Position numbers and translations under genes: made by a program. A stretch of DNA of 64,000 bases, from contig BPJP01000004.1 in NCBI GenBank assembly GCA_026004675.1, positions 1 through 64,000 of the forward strand, written 5' to 3'. How positions within the stretch are numbered: the first letter of the stretch is position 1; each line of letters opens with the position of its first letter. Source of the DNA: Gemmatales bacterium (lineage in GTDB: Bacteria; Planctomycetota; Planctomycetia; Gemmatales; Gemmataceae). The notes beneath the pieces were generated by a model. It saw nothing but the letters and a program-made list of their open reading frames with translations, made no database searches and had not been told where the DNA came from. Of the stretch, positions 1-7,923 are shown piece after piece.

Positions 1-934
1 AGATGATGGCCCGGTGGGCGCCGACAACTTCCTCCATGTGGGGCAGGTTGACATCGACCCGCTTGCAGCCCAGTCGCCCAAGCTGCTCGATGGCGGCGTG
101 CACCGTGTTGGCGACTTCGCGATCGAGCGATTCGAAGAACCAGCGATGCGGAATGCCGACCTTCATGCCGCGAACCGATTGCGCCAACTCGCTGGCATAC
201 TTTTCGACAGCCGGCCGGCGGTGGGTCGTTTCGTCCGATGGATCGCGGCCAGCGATCACCGCCAGGACGGCAGCGGCCTCCGCCGCCGTATGCGTCAGCG
301 GTCCCACGTGGTCCATCGTCCACGACAACGGCACGACCCCGGATCGGCTGACCCGGCCGTAGGTCGGCTTCAAGCCGGTCAAGCCGCACAAAGCGGCCGG
401 CTGCCGGATCGACCCCCCCGTGTCCGAGCCAAGTGCCAAAGGACAGATGCCCAGGGCCACTGCCGTCGCCGAACCGCTGCTCGATCCGCCGCTGATGCGC
501 TCCGTGTCCCACGGGTTTTTGCAATCCCCGTAGTGCGGGTTCTCTCCCGTGAAACCGAAAGCACACTCGTGCATGTTCAACTTGCCGATCAGCACCGCAC
601 CGGACGCCACCAATCGGCGTATCACGAACGCATCCTGCTGCGCCCTTTCCTCGCCAAAAACTTTCGCGCCGCAAGTCGTCGGCGTGCCAGCCACCTCGAT
701 CAAATCCTTCGCCGCGAACGGAACCCCAGCCAACGGCAGCTCCATCCCTTTGGCTATCTTCTGATCGACGATTTTGGCTTGTCGCTCGGCAATTTCCGGA
801 GTCAGACGGATGAAGGCACGGAACTTGTCCTGCATCTTCTCGGCACGACGCAACGCCTCCAGCGCAGTTTCCTTCGCCGAGAACTTCCTTCCCCTCACAC
901 CCGCCGCAATCTGCAAGCAGTCGTCGAGTTTCAT
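1..934 (-). CDS. Amidase signature family hydrolase, 3' end cut off by window edge
   Basis: About 311 residues are visible; the C-terminus lies beyond base 1. The amidase-signature Ser-cisSer-Lys triad is present: Lys near residue 76 (AAKDL), the Gly/Ser-rich loop GGSSSGS near 149-155, and the nucleophile Ser near 175 in DTGGSIRQPA. The family includes GatA, the glutaminase subunit of Asp/Glu-tRNA amidotransferase, and many small-molecule amidases such as AtzE. The ATG at 934 overlaps the stop of the upstream small gene by 4 bases (ATGA), so the two are translationally coupled. The upstream partner resembles AtzG/GatC-like small subunits. That favours a stand-alone two-subunit amidase over true GatA, but the sequence alone does not settle it; no gatB is visible. 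Confidence 0.88.
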   Translation of the reverse strand, partial: MKLDDCLQIAAGVRGRKFSAKETALEALRRAEKMQDKFRAFIRLTPEIAERQAKIVDQKIAKGMELPLAGVPFAAKDLIEVAGTPTTCGAKVFGEERAQQDAFVIRRLVASGAVLIGKLNMHECAFGFTGENPHYGDCKNPWDTERISGGSSSGSATAVALGICPLALGSDTGGSIRQPAALCGLTGLKPTYGRVSRSGVVPLSWTMDHVGPLTHTAAEAAAVLAVIAGRDPSDETTHRRPAVEKYASELAQSVRGMKVGIPHRWFFESLDREVANTVHAAIEQLGRLGCKRVDVNLPHMEEVVGAHRAII

Positions 935-1122
935 CGCTCGCTTTCCGCTGAGTAAACGAAGGCCGCTTCCTCTTTGCCGACCTCTTTGCGTTTCATCGCC
1001 GCCATATCCGCCTCGAGCCGCTGCAACAGGTCCAGAACATTCGACCGGTCCTTTCCCGTCAGCGAAATTCCCAGCCACTGTTCCGCCATTCGGCCAAGCA
1101 AATCCTCGCTGATCTTCGACAT
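931..1122 (-). CDS. Small AtzG/GatC-like amidase partner (63 aa)
   Basis: A 63-residue acidic helical protein coupled to the downstream amidase by an ATGA overlap. The pattern is a leading helix, then LTxxxRxxVxxLLxRLE, then a short tail with AAFVYSxESER. This resembles the small AtzG-type (DUF4089) and GatC subunits that wrap around amidase-signature enzymes and stabilise them. The assignment rests on size, helix pattern and gene order, not on a catalytic motif. A purine-rich GAGGGATAAGG lies just upstream of the ATG at 1122. The alternative is an unrelated small protein carried in the amidase operon. Confidence 0.65.
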   Translation of the reverse strand: MSKISEDLLGRMAEQWLGISLTGKDRSNVLDLLQRLEADMAAMKRKEVGKEEAAFVYSAESER

Positions 1123-1193
1123 GCCTTATCCCTCGCACATCACGACCGATGCTGCCCATTCACGACAAAAGCCACGGCTCGCCGTCCCCGACC

Positions 1194-2228
1194 CTAGCGA
1201 ATTTCGACCCGACCAGCTTCCCCAATGTCGCCGATCACCTTTAGCGGGCGATCGACGAACGCCCGGATGACCTCGACGTTAGTCAAAAGGTGAGGCGTCA
1301 CTTCGCTCACCGTAAAAGTGGACGGCCCATCGGCGAAAACCAAAGGCAAAACGAGCTGGTCGGCGCTGTAGGGATCGACCGCTGCCGGCGTCCGTTCGAC
1401 AAACTCCATAAGCTGATCGACTGCTTCGTCGGCGACACGTTCCGCCCTCTTTCCGCGAGCACCCAACCCGAAAAAGAGCGTCGGCGCCGGCCTCGTCTCC
1501 ACACTGAGCGCCAGCATCGTCCCGGGCGCTCCCTGCCACAACTGCTCTTCGATCTCGATCCGGAATCCAGAGTTCCGCAGCCTGGCCAAGGCACGCTTGC
1601 TTTGCCTTTGGGCAATCGATTCCGGCAGGCCGCTCACCGCACTGATGCCGCTCAAGCGATCCCCCATTTGTCTTTCCAGCAGCTGCATTCCCCGCAATCT
1701 TCCTGACGGCTTGATCCGGGCTTCGATCGTGCCGCCGCCGCGCGGATAGAATCCCGGCCGACGCAAAACCAATTTGATCTTCAACCCCAACGCCTCGAGG
1801 TACGCTCGCCACGTCGAATCCAGAAAATGAAAGCAGGGGCTGGCGCTGACGTGCGTCCCGCCTTCGATGACCACCTCGCTGGCTTCCTCCGTCGCCAAGG
1901 CCAGCGGCAAATACAACGTATGCAGCACCAGACCCGTCGCGCCGGCTGTCCCAATAGCAAAATGGTATTTCCCGCCTCGTACCTTTCCCGGCGAAAAGGA
2001 CAACTCCCTGCTCCCCAACTCGGCCCCTCTCACTCTGGCCTGACCGATGCTCGCTGCCGCACGAACACACATCAGATGCTGCGGCTGCAAGCCAGGACGC
2101 TCCCGACCGGCACGTATGGCAAACATATGAAACGCCTTGCCGGTCAACAGGCTCAACGCCAGCGAGGACCGCAGTATCTGACCTCCCCCCTCTCCCGCCG
2201 ATCCGTCGATCTCCACCCAATCGCTCAT
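1194..2228 (-). CDS. rtcA: RNA 3'-terminal phosphate cyclase
   Basis: RtcA converts RNA 3'-phosphate ends to 2',3'-cyclic phosphates using ATP through a covalent His-AMP intermediate. The protein is 344 residues, close to the bacterial length of about 340. It starts with the family signature IDGSAGEGGGQILRS and has RGGGTIEA in the middle. The probable adenylated His is near residue 313 in TPHLLTN. An in-frame GTG at 2288 would add 20 residues, but the ATG at 2228 sits right at the start of the conserved domain and was chosen. It lies downstream of a secreted esterase on the same strand. No rtcB or rtcR is visible, so the usual RNA-repair operon is not conserved here. Confidence 0.93.
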   Translation of the reverse strand: MSDWVEIDGSAGEGGGQILRSSLALSLLTGKAFHMFAIRAGRERPGLQPQHLMCVRAAASIGQARVRGAELGSRELSFSPGKVRGGKYHFAIGTAGATGLVLHTLYLPLALATEEASEVVIEGGTHVSASPCFHFLDSTWRAYLEALGLKIKLVLRRPGFYPRGGGTIEARIKPSGRLRGMQLLERQMGDRLSGISAVSGLPESIAQRQSKRALARLRNSGFRIEIEEQLWQGAPGTMLALSVETRPAPTLFFGLGARGKRAERVADEAVDQLMEFVERTPAAVDPYSADQLVLPLVFADGPSTFTVSEVTPHLLTNVEVIRAFVDRPLKVIGDIGEAGRVEIR

Positions 2229-2291
2229 GCCAACGCCAGAAACGCCCCCTGCTATCTCCTCGCCGCAACGACCGCACGCCCTCTCCACCCC

Positions 2292-3554
2292 TTATTGCTC
2301 GCCGATCAGCTTCTCCAGCTCCGCGATTCGGCTTTTCGCCTCCTGCCCCACCTTCGACTCGGCACCAGCGTCCTGCAGAATGAATTGCCAGCGCTTCAAC
2401 GCCGCCTTGGCAATGGGAATGCGCTCCTTCTCGTAGACCTTCGGCAACGGACCCGTCGCATACGATGCCAGACCACGAGCCTGCGACAACAAGAACCGCC
2501 GTTGCGACGCGATGTCGTACTCCCTCCAGAAATGCTTCTCCAGCGAATCGTAGCGCACGACGATCTTCAACGCCTCTTTGGCGATCGGCAAGTCCGGCCA
2601 GCGCTGCCGCAAACCGTTCAACTGCATCAGCCCGCTGTAAAACGTGCCTCGCTGCTTCATCCTTTCTTGCGCTTCGTCGAACAGCATCTTCGCCCAGGCT
2701 TCTCGCGTCGGCGGGTTCTTCGGGTCGATCCGCATGGCCGGGTACCGCTCGGCGAATTTCCGCCTCCGCCCAACTCCTTGTTCCAGCCACTGCCAGACCT
2801 CCTCCAACGTCCCCCCTCCGGGAATGCCATGCCCCATCCCTTTCACCACCCACACCCGCACATCCACCCCGATCCCCTGTAGCAGCGGACCACGCCAACG
2901 CTCGATTTCCGCACGATTGAAATCGTTTTCTCCCGTCACCAATGCCACGCTCAACCGTTCGATCACCCGGTGCTGAAGGTACGTCTCCTCCCGTATGCCG
3001 CCCGGAAATCCCGTCGGACCAGACGCGCAGACCCCTATCACACCACCGAAATATTCAGGCAACGCCGAGGCGACCGCGCTCGCGATCCGGGCGCCACCCG
3101 AAAATCCTCCCAGGTACGTCCGATCCGGATCGGTGTGGTATCGGCGGCAAAGATCGTCGAGTACGTCCAGAACGATACGCACCCGTTTCTTTTGTTCCGT
3201 GCCGTTGCCCGCGCCATAAGGCGACGCGAACAGAATCCCATGCTTTTGGCACACCGCCTGAAACTGCTTCCAGCCAGCCGGTCGATCCCCTGCCGACAAA
3301 AACAAAATCACCGGCCATTTTTTATTCGCGTTGTAATCTTCCGGCACATACAATTCGTAAGCCTGCTTCGTCGAATCGTATTGCGGTAGCTTTTCCGAAG
3401 CACGGCTTTGGTTGCTGACCGCGTACACCCAATCCAGACGCGTCGCCGCCGAAACTCCGACCTTCTTTTGGTAGCCCGTCTCTGCCCCCCAAACCGGCCG
3501 CAGACAGATAACGATCCCTGCCGCCACCAGTACAGCGATCCGCCGCGCTTTCAT
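2292..3554 (-). CDS. Secreted alpha/beta-hydrolase, PHB-depolymerase/esterase-like
   Basis: A 420-residue protein with an N-terminal signal peptide (KARR, hydrophobic stretch, VWGAE). The catalytic Ser lies in GGFSGGARI near residue 152, a plausible acid in TGENDFN and the His in GMGHGIPGGG, giving a complete alpha/beta-hydrolase triad. The segment YELYVPEDYNANKKWPVILFL is the strand-and-oxyanion region seen in poly-hydroxybutyrate depolymerase and feruloyl-esterase-like enzymes. About 160 residues after the hydrolase domain are helical and rich in Arg/Lys/Glu, without a recognised domain. The ATG at 3554 follows GAGGTG at good spacing and is preferred to the GTG at 3563. Substrate unknown; probably periplasmic. 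Confidence 0.8.
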   Translation of the reverse strand: MKARRIAVLVAAGIVICLRPVWGAETGYQKKVGVSAATRLDWVYAVSNQSRASEKLPQYDSTKQAYELYVPEDYNANKKWPVILFLSAGDRPAGWKQFQAVCQKHGILFASPYGAGNGTEQKKRVRIVLDVLDDLCRRYHTDPDRTYLGGFSGGARIASAVASALPEYFGGVIGVCASGPTGFPGGIREETYLQHRVIERLSVALVTGENDFNRAEIERWRGPLLQGIGVDVRVWVVKGMGHGIPGGGTLEEVWQWLEQGVGRRRKFAERYPAMRIDPKNPPTREAWAKMLFDEAQERMKQRGTFYSGLMQLNGLRQRWPDLPIAKEALKIVVRYDSLEKHFWREYDIASQRRFLLSQARGLASYATGPLPKVYEKERIPIAKAALKRWQFILQDAGAESKVGQEAKSRIAELEKLIGEQ

Positions 3555-3717
3555 GGTCGTCACCTCGTTAACACTCTTGCTGCTTGCTTCTTTGGGTCCA
3601 ACCTACTCGAAGGCCAGCGCCGAAGGAAACGATTTTTCGATTCCCTTTCATTTTTTTCTTGCCATCGCGCTATTGGCACGCTATGTTACAAGCGCCGCCG
3701 ACAGAGGGCGGCGCGGG

Positions 3718-3761
3718 TTGTACCGATGAGGAATCCGAAGGAGTTCGGGACATCGGTACAG
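3718..3761. promoter_or_regulatory. Long inverted repeat (structured element) in leader region
   Basis: TGTACCGATG (3718-3727 region) pairs with CATCGGTACA (3751-3760), a 9-10 bp perfect stem. An inner stem CCGAA / TTCGG closes on a GGAG loop. There is no T-run after it, so it is not an ordinary intrinsic terminator on the + strand. It lies 160 bases upstream of the divergent esterase and about 310 bases before the first CRISPR repeat. It could be an RNA structure in either transcript or a protein site. Confidence 0.5.
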
Positions 3762-3775
3762 TATAGAGAAGGGGG

Positions 3776-3815
3776 CTTGCCTGTTGCCCAGGCAAATGCA
3801 CAAAAAACAGGCAAG
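3776..3815. promoter_or_regulatory. Nested inverted repeats upstream of CRISPR array
   Basis: CTTGCCTGTT (3776-3785) is perfectly complementary to AACAGGCAAG (3806-3815). A second dyad, TTGCC-CA-GGCAA (3784-3795), overlaps its left arm, so the two structures are mutually exclusive as RNA or could be paired protein sites as DNA. Function is unknown. Confidence 0.45.
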
Positions 3816-4067
3816 TGATTGAACGAGTTGGTGTTTTTGACGTAAGTTGGTGTTCTTGATTGGGTTGCGTCGGAAGGAAAAATTAAGACGGGTGTTTTAC
3901 TGCCTGGGGGGTGTGGGCAAGAACGGAAGTTGAAGTGGTGTAATGGGTTACGTTGAAAAATTGGGGTATGGTTGCCGGAAAATTTTTTGGGTTTGGGTTG
4001 AAAGGAGGGGGGTCTGGGCAAACAGGCCATTTAAGTTGTTATATGATAAGGGTTTGTGAGAGGGGGA

Positions 4068-5139
4068 GGCGCAACGCCCTGGCCGATTGAGAGGCCATTG
4101 AAACATCCATCGCTACATGACTGAATGAATTCCAAAGTCTGAAATCGGGCGCAACGCCCTGGCCGATTGAGAGGCCATTGAAACAAAAGAGTTTCACGAG
4201 GTCTTGAAGTGCCTCCTTCCTTGGCGCAACGCCCTGGCCGATTGAGAGGCCATTGAAACCGGAGTCCTTCCTGCGTCAACTCCCATCCCCCCTTCAATGG
4301 CGCAACGCCCTGGCCGATTGAGAGGCCATTGAAACGCCAGAAGCGTTTGGTTATCTTTGCGTCGATGTCGTACGGCGCAACGCCCTGGCCGATTGAGAGG
4401 CCATTGAAACATAAGGATTTGGTTGTCCGAGATTGTTTCACACATGGCGCAACGCCCTGGCCGATTGAGAGGCCATTGAAACTGCTAGAATGTTGTGCCC
4501 GGACATCCTGTCCAGGTCGGCGCAACGCCCTGGCCGATTGAGAGGCCATTGAAACTGCTAGAATGTTGTGCCCGGACATCCTGTCCAGGTCGGCGCAACG
4601 CCCTGGCCGATTGAGAGGCCATTGAAACGCAGACCAGGATTTTGTCTCCGAGGGTCAGTTGAAGGCGCAACGCCCTGGCCGATTGAGAGGCCATTGAAAC
4701 TTCCCATCCTCCTTTTAATCCGATACGTCGCAAGATGGCGCAACGCCCTGGCCGATTGAGAGGCCATTGAAACCTGACGTATGGAGCAGCTTTCGTCCAT
4801 CGACGAATCGGGCGCAACGCCCTGGCCGATTGAGAGGCCATTGAAACGAGGAGAATAAGCGGGCCGTGTCGGGGTGCCCGACGGCGCAACGCCCTGGCCG
4901 ATTGAGAGGCCATTGAAACATGCGATAATCGATCCATGTGAACACGATCGCGCAGGCGCAACGCCCTGGCCGATTGAGAGGCCATTGAAACAACCAATCT
5001 GCGGCGTGGTTACAGTGCTGTTAGCAAACGGCGCAACGCCCTGGCCGATTGAGAGGCCATTGAAACTGGTAGACCCCCCACCAGTAGCAGCCACACGGCC
5101 AGGGCGCAACGCGCTGGCCGATTGAGAGGCCATTGAAAC
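4068..5139 (+). CRISPR. CRISPR array, 15 repeats of 37 bp and 14 spacers
   Basis: Repeats start at 4068, 4148, 4223, 4299, 4374, 4446, 4519, 4592, 4664, 4737, 4811, 4883, 4955, 5030 and 5103. Each is 37 bp, beginning GGCGCAACGCC and ending GGCCATTGAAAC. All look identical except the last, which has a C-to-G change (ACGCGCTGG for ACGCCCTGG). Spacers are 35-43 bp. The last eight bases, ATTGAAAC, match the 5' handle of many type I and III crRNAs; with the degenerate final repeat this suggests transcription on the + strand from a leader before 4068. The repeat can fold two small hairpins, GGCG-CAA-CGCC and TGGCC-GATTGAGA-GGCCA. Spacers 6 (4483-4518) and 7 (4556-4591) are identical. No cas gene lies in the window, so the type is not assigned. 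Confidence 0.98.
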
Positions 5140-5144
5140 ACACC

Positions 5145-5174
5145 GAGACTAAGACCGAGACCTAGACTCAGACC
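5145..5174. repeat. Degenerate hexanucleotide tract, five NAGACY units
   Basis: Directly after the last CRISPR repeat the + strand reads GAGACT AAGACC GAGACC TAGACT CAGACC, five 6-bp units with consensus NAGACY. It starts 6 bases after the array. It resembles a small microsatellite rather than a spacer, because no repeat follows it. Confidence 0.6.
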
Positions 5175-5354
5175 AAAACCCAACCCCCTCACGTCCTTGA
5201 AACCATCACGGACGACGTGCATGTCGTCCGCCCATTCACACAGGCGTCCCGCCATTCTCCTCACTTTGTGGCAAATAACCCGTGCGTCGCCGTTCTCAGC
5301 GCGGTAGAATCATTCCCGAATCGACAGCCATCGTCTCCAGGTGGAGAACCTGCC

Positions 5355-7835
5355 ATGGCCACCTTCCTTGTCCTTGCTGCCTCGATCTGCCTGCTCGCTG
5401 GTGGACCTGTCGTCCTGGCCGACGAAGGGGTCGGCCGGCTTCCCGAACCGTCCAGCAAAAAGATCGATTTCAAACGCGACATCTATCCGATTCTCGTGCG
5501 GCGTTGTTTCCGCTGCCACGAAGGAAGGGATGCCAGGGCCGGCTATCGGCTGGATCTGCGCCCGGAGCTGCTCGGCGAAACGAACGGCGTCAAGAGCGTC
5601 GAGATCGGCCGAAGTGCCGCGAGCAAGTTGATCCATCTCGTGGTGAGCGACGACCCAGACAAGAGGATGCCGCCGCGCGGCAAGAAACTCGACGCCAACG
5701 AAGTCGCCTTGCTGCGAGCGTGGATCGATCAGGGGCTCGTCTGGGATGAAAGCCTGCTTCCATCGACCATCGCCGGAAGCGATCACTGGGCGTTTCAACC
5801 GCCGAAACGACCGCCTTTGCCGAAAGTGGACAACATCGCTTGGGTGAGAAACCCGATCGATCGTTTCATCGCGGCTCGCCACGAAGCGGAGGGACTGTCC
5901 CCGGCGCCCGAGGCGTCACGGCGCGTCTGGTTGCAGCGGGTAACGTGGGATTTGACCGGCCTGCCGGCGACTGTCGAAGAGATCGAGGCGTTCGTGCGGG
6001 ACACGTCCGCCGATGCTTATGAAAAAGTCGTCGAACGGCTGTTGGCGTCGCCTCATTATGGCGAGCGCTGGGGACGCCATTGGCTCGATCTGGCCCGCTA
6101 TGCCGATTCGGAAGGTTACGAAAGCGACCACATCCGTCCTTATGCCTGGCGCTACCGCGACTACGTCATCAAGAGCTTCAACCAGGACAAGCCGTACGAT
6201 CGTTTTCTGCGCGAGCAGATCGCAGGGGACGAGATCGAGCCTTATTCGGATGAGAACTTGATCGCCACCGGTTTTTTGGCGTCGGCTCGAATCAGCAGCA
6301 ACGAAGAGGACAAAGCCCTGCAGCGCAATGACATTCTGGTCGATATCGTCAACGCCACTGGTGCCGCGCTGCTTGGCCTGACGATCCAATGCGCCCAGTG
6401 CCACAGCCACAAGTTCGACCCCATCACGAACCGGGACTACTATCGTTTCCAGGGATTTTTCGTGAAAGGGGCACCGAACAATCTGGTTTTGAAGGATGCC
6501 AGGCTCTGGTCCGAATACGAAGGACGGAAACCGGCGGACTACGACGAGGCTGTCAAGTTGCGGCGCTCGCTGTTCGAGTCGGCGCGTCAGAGCCTGATCG
6601 AAAAGGCGAAGAAGAAATTGACAGCCGAGGAGCTTGCCGCCTTGGCGATTCCGTCGGAGAAACGGACCATGGAGCAAGAGCGGCTGGCTCAGCAGGCGGG
6701 CCTGAAATTCCAATTCACGCCGAACCAGATCGAACGGGCCATCAGCGGCGAGAACAAGAAACTTTATGAGAAGCTGAAGAAACGAATTGCGGAGGTGGAA
6801 AAGAGCCTGCCCGACAAGCCGCAGACTTTCGGTTTCTATTCTCCGGCGACCAGCCCGCATCAGGTCGAAGTTTTGCCGATGAAGGGATTCTATCCTCCGC
6901 CTTATGAGCCGGAACGATTGGCACGGAGTCGGCCCTACATTTTGATCCAGGGGGACGTGCACCGGCGCGGTCCGGCTGTCGATGTAGGCTGGCCCGTGGT
7001 GTTCGGTCCGACGCCGAAGTTGGCCGTGGAGAAACGGCCGAGATCGGCGCTGGCGGACTGGCTGGCCGATCCCAAGAACCCGCTGACGGCACGGGTGTGG
7101 GCGAATCGCATCTGGCAGTATCATTTTGGCCGAGGCATTGTTGCCACCTCCAGCGACTTCGGCACGCGCGGCGCGCCTCCCACCCATCCCGAATTGCTCG
7201 ATTGGCTCGCCACCGAACTCATCCGCAGCGGCTGGAGCACCAAACATATGCACCGCCTGATCGTCCTCTCCAGCACCTATCGCCAAAGTTCACGACCGGA
7301 CGGAGAGCGGACGGAAAAGAACACCCGGATCGATGCGGAAAACCGATACCTTTGGCGCTGGCATGCTCGCCGGCTCGAGATCGAAGCCATCCGCGACGGC
7401 ATCCTGGCGGTGAGCGGAAAACTGGATCGCCGAATCGGAGGCCCGCCCGACCCGGATGAAAACCAGAGCGTGCGGCGAACGCTCTACCTGCTGCAACGCA
7501 GGCAGCAGGCTCCGGAAGTGCAGAGGTTGTTCGACGGCCCCGACGATGCTGCCGTCAGCTGCCCGAAACGATCCGTATCCACAGTTCCTCTTCAGGCGCT
7601 TTATCTTCTCAACAACCCGTTTGCGGTCGAGCAGGCCAAACAGATCGCCGAGCGCGTCAAACGCCGGGCGGGCGATGATATCGACGCGCAGATTCGGACA
7701 GCGTTTCGGATTGTGCTGGGCCGAAAGCCTGATGCCGGGGAAGTCTCGGCCGCGAACCGTCTTCTCGCCGAAGCAGGGCTTGCTTCACTCTGTCAGGCGC
7801 TTTTCAATCTGAACGAGTTCGTGTATTTGGAATAA
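5355..7835 (+). CDS. Planctomycete PSCyt1-PSCyt2/DUF1549-PSD1/DUF1553 secreted cytochrome-like protein
   Basis: An 826-residue exported protein. The ATG at 5355 has GGAGA 8 bases upstream and opens a signal peptide ending near LADEG; an upstream in-frame start at 5217 would bury it. Domains in order: PSCyt1 cytochrome-c-like domain with CFRCH (51-55), DUF1549/PSCyt2 with a second haem motif CAQCH (346-350) in the family hallmark CAQCHSHKFDPI, then DUF1553/PSD1 (NPLTARVWANRIWQYHFG, then HPELLDWLA). These proteins are abundant only in Planctomycetes and relatives; most sit beside a DUF1501 gene and some in polysaccharide-degradation clusters. Here the next gene is convergent dnaK and no DUF1501 partner is present. 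The exact reaction is not known. Confidence 0.93.
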   Translation: MATFLVLAASICLLAGGPVVLADEGVGRLPEPSSKKIDFKRDIYPILVRRCFRCHEGRDARAGYRLDLRPELLGETNGVKSVEIGRSAASKLIHLVVSDDPDKRMPPRGKKLDANEVALLRAWIDQGLVWDESLLPSTIAGSDHWAFQPPKRPPLPKVDNIAWVRNPIDRFIAARHEAEGLSPAPEASRRVWLQRVTWDLTGLPATVEEIEAFVRDTSADAYEKVVERLLASPHYGERWGRHWLDLARYADSEGYESDHIRPYAWRYRDYVIKSFNQDKPYDRFLREQIAGDEIEPYSDENLIATGFLASARISSNEEDKALQRNDILVDIVNATGAALLGLTIQCAQCHSHKFDPITNRDYYRFQGFFVKGAPNNLVLKDARLWSEYEGRKPADYDEAVKLRRSLFESARQSLIEKAKKKLTAEELAALAIPSEKRTMEQERLAQQAGLKFQFTPNQIERAISGENKKLYEKLKKRIAEVEKSLPDKPQTFGFYSPATSPHQVEVLPMKGFYPPPYEPERLARSRPYILIQGDVHRRGPAVDVGWPVVFGPTPKLAVEKRPRSALADWLADPKNPLTARVWANRIWQYHFGRGIVATSSDFGTRGAPPTHPELLDWLATELIRSGWSTKHMHRLIVLSSTYRQSSRPDGERTEKNTRIDAENRYLWRWHARRLEIEAIRDGILAVSGKLDRRIGGPPDPDENQSVRRTLYLLQRRQQAPEVQRLFDGPDDAAVSCPKRSVSTVPLQALYLLNNPFAVEQAKQIAERVKRRAGDDIDAQIRTAFRIVLGRKPDAGEVSAANRLLAEAGLASLCQALFNLNEFVYLE

Positions 7836-7858
7836 GGCGCTGGTCGCATCCAGCGAAA

Positions 7859-7893
7859 AACCCCGCGCCGCTGGTAACAAGCGGGGCGGGGTT
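7859..7893 (-). terminator. Intrinsic terminator of dnaK between convergent genes
   Basis: A 13-bp GC-rich stem (7859-7871 with 7881-7893, one mismatch, 9-base loop) lies between the PSCyt stop and the dnaK stop. On the minus strand it is followed by TTTTT (7856-7860 complement), the classic intrinsic form, so it should end dnaK. The hairpin could also act on the convergent PSCyt transcript. Confidence 0.75.
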
Positions 7894-7923
7894 CCCAGTG
7901 TCGGCGTCGCGACTCGCACGCCG

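Larger units (their letters stand above)
3564..4067 (+). promoter_or_regulatory. Probable CRISPR leader and esterase 5' region, no gene
   Basis: No convincing coding sequence occurs here. The half next to the array (about 3800-4067) is strongly skewed to G and T on the + strand with short A/T tracts, as CRISPR leaders often are. The array's only degenerate repeat is at the far end (5103-5139) and the repeats end ATTGAAAC on the + strand, so both clues place the leader here. The first part also carries the 5' region of the divergent esterase and two strong inverted repeats listed separately. Confidence 0.55.

Noticed and set aside
1279..2898. 539-codon minus-strand open frame over rtcA and the esterase
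   Set aside because: Shadow frame of two clear genes; Arg/Gly/Trp-rich with no domain.
4031..5133. Minus-strand open frames with repeated NGLSIGQGVAP-like peptides
   Set aside because: They are translations of the CRISPR repeats, not genes.
5916..7286. 456-codon open frame opposite the PSCyt protein
   Set aside because: Shadow frame; no start signal or conserved motif.
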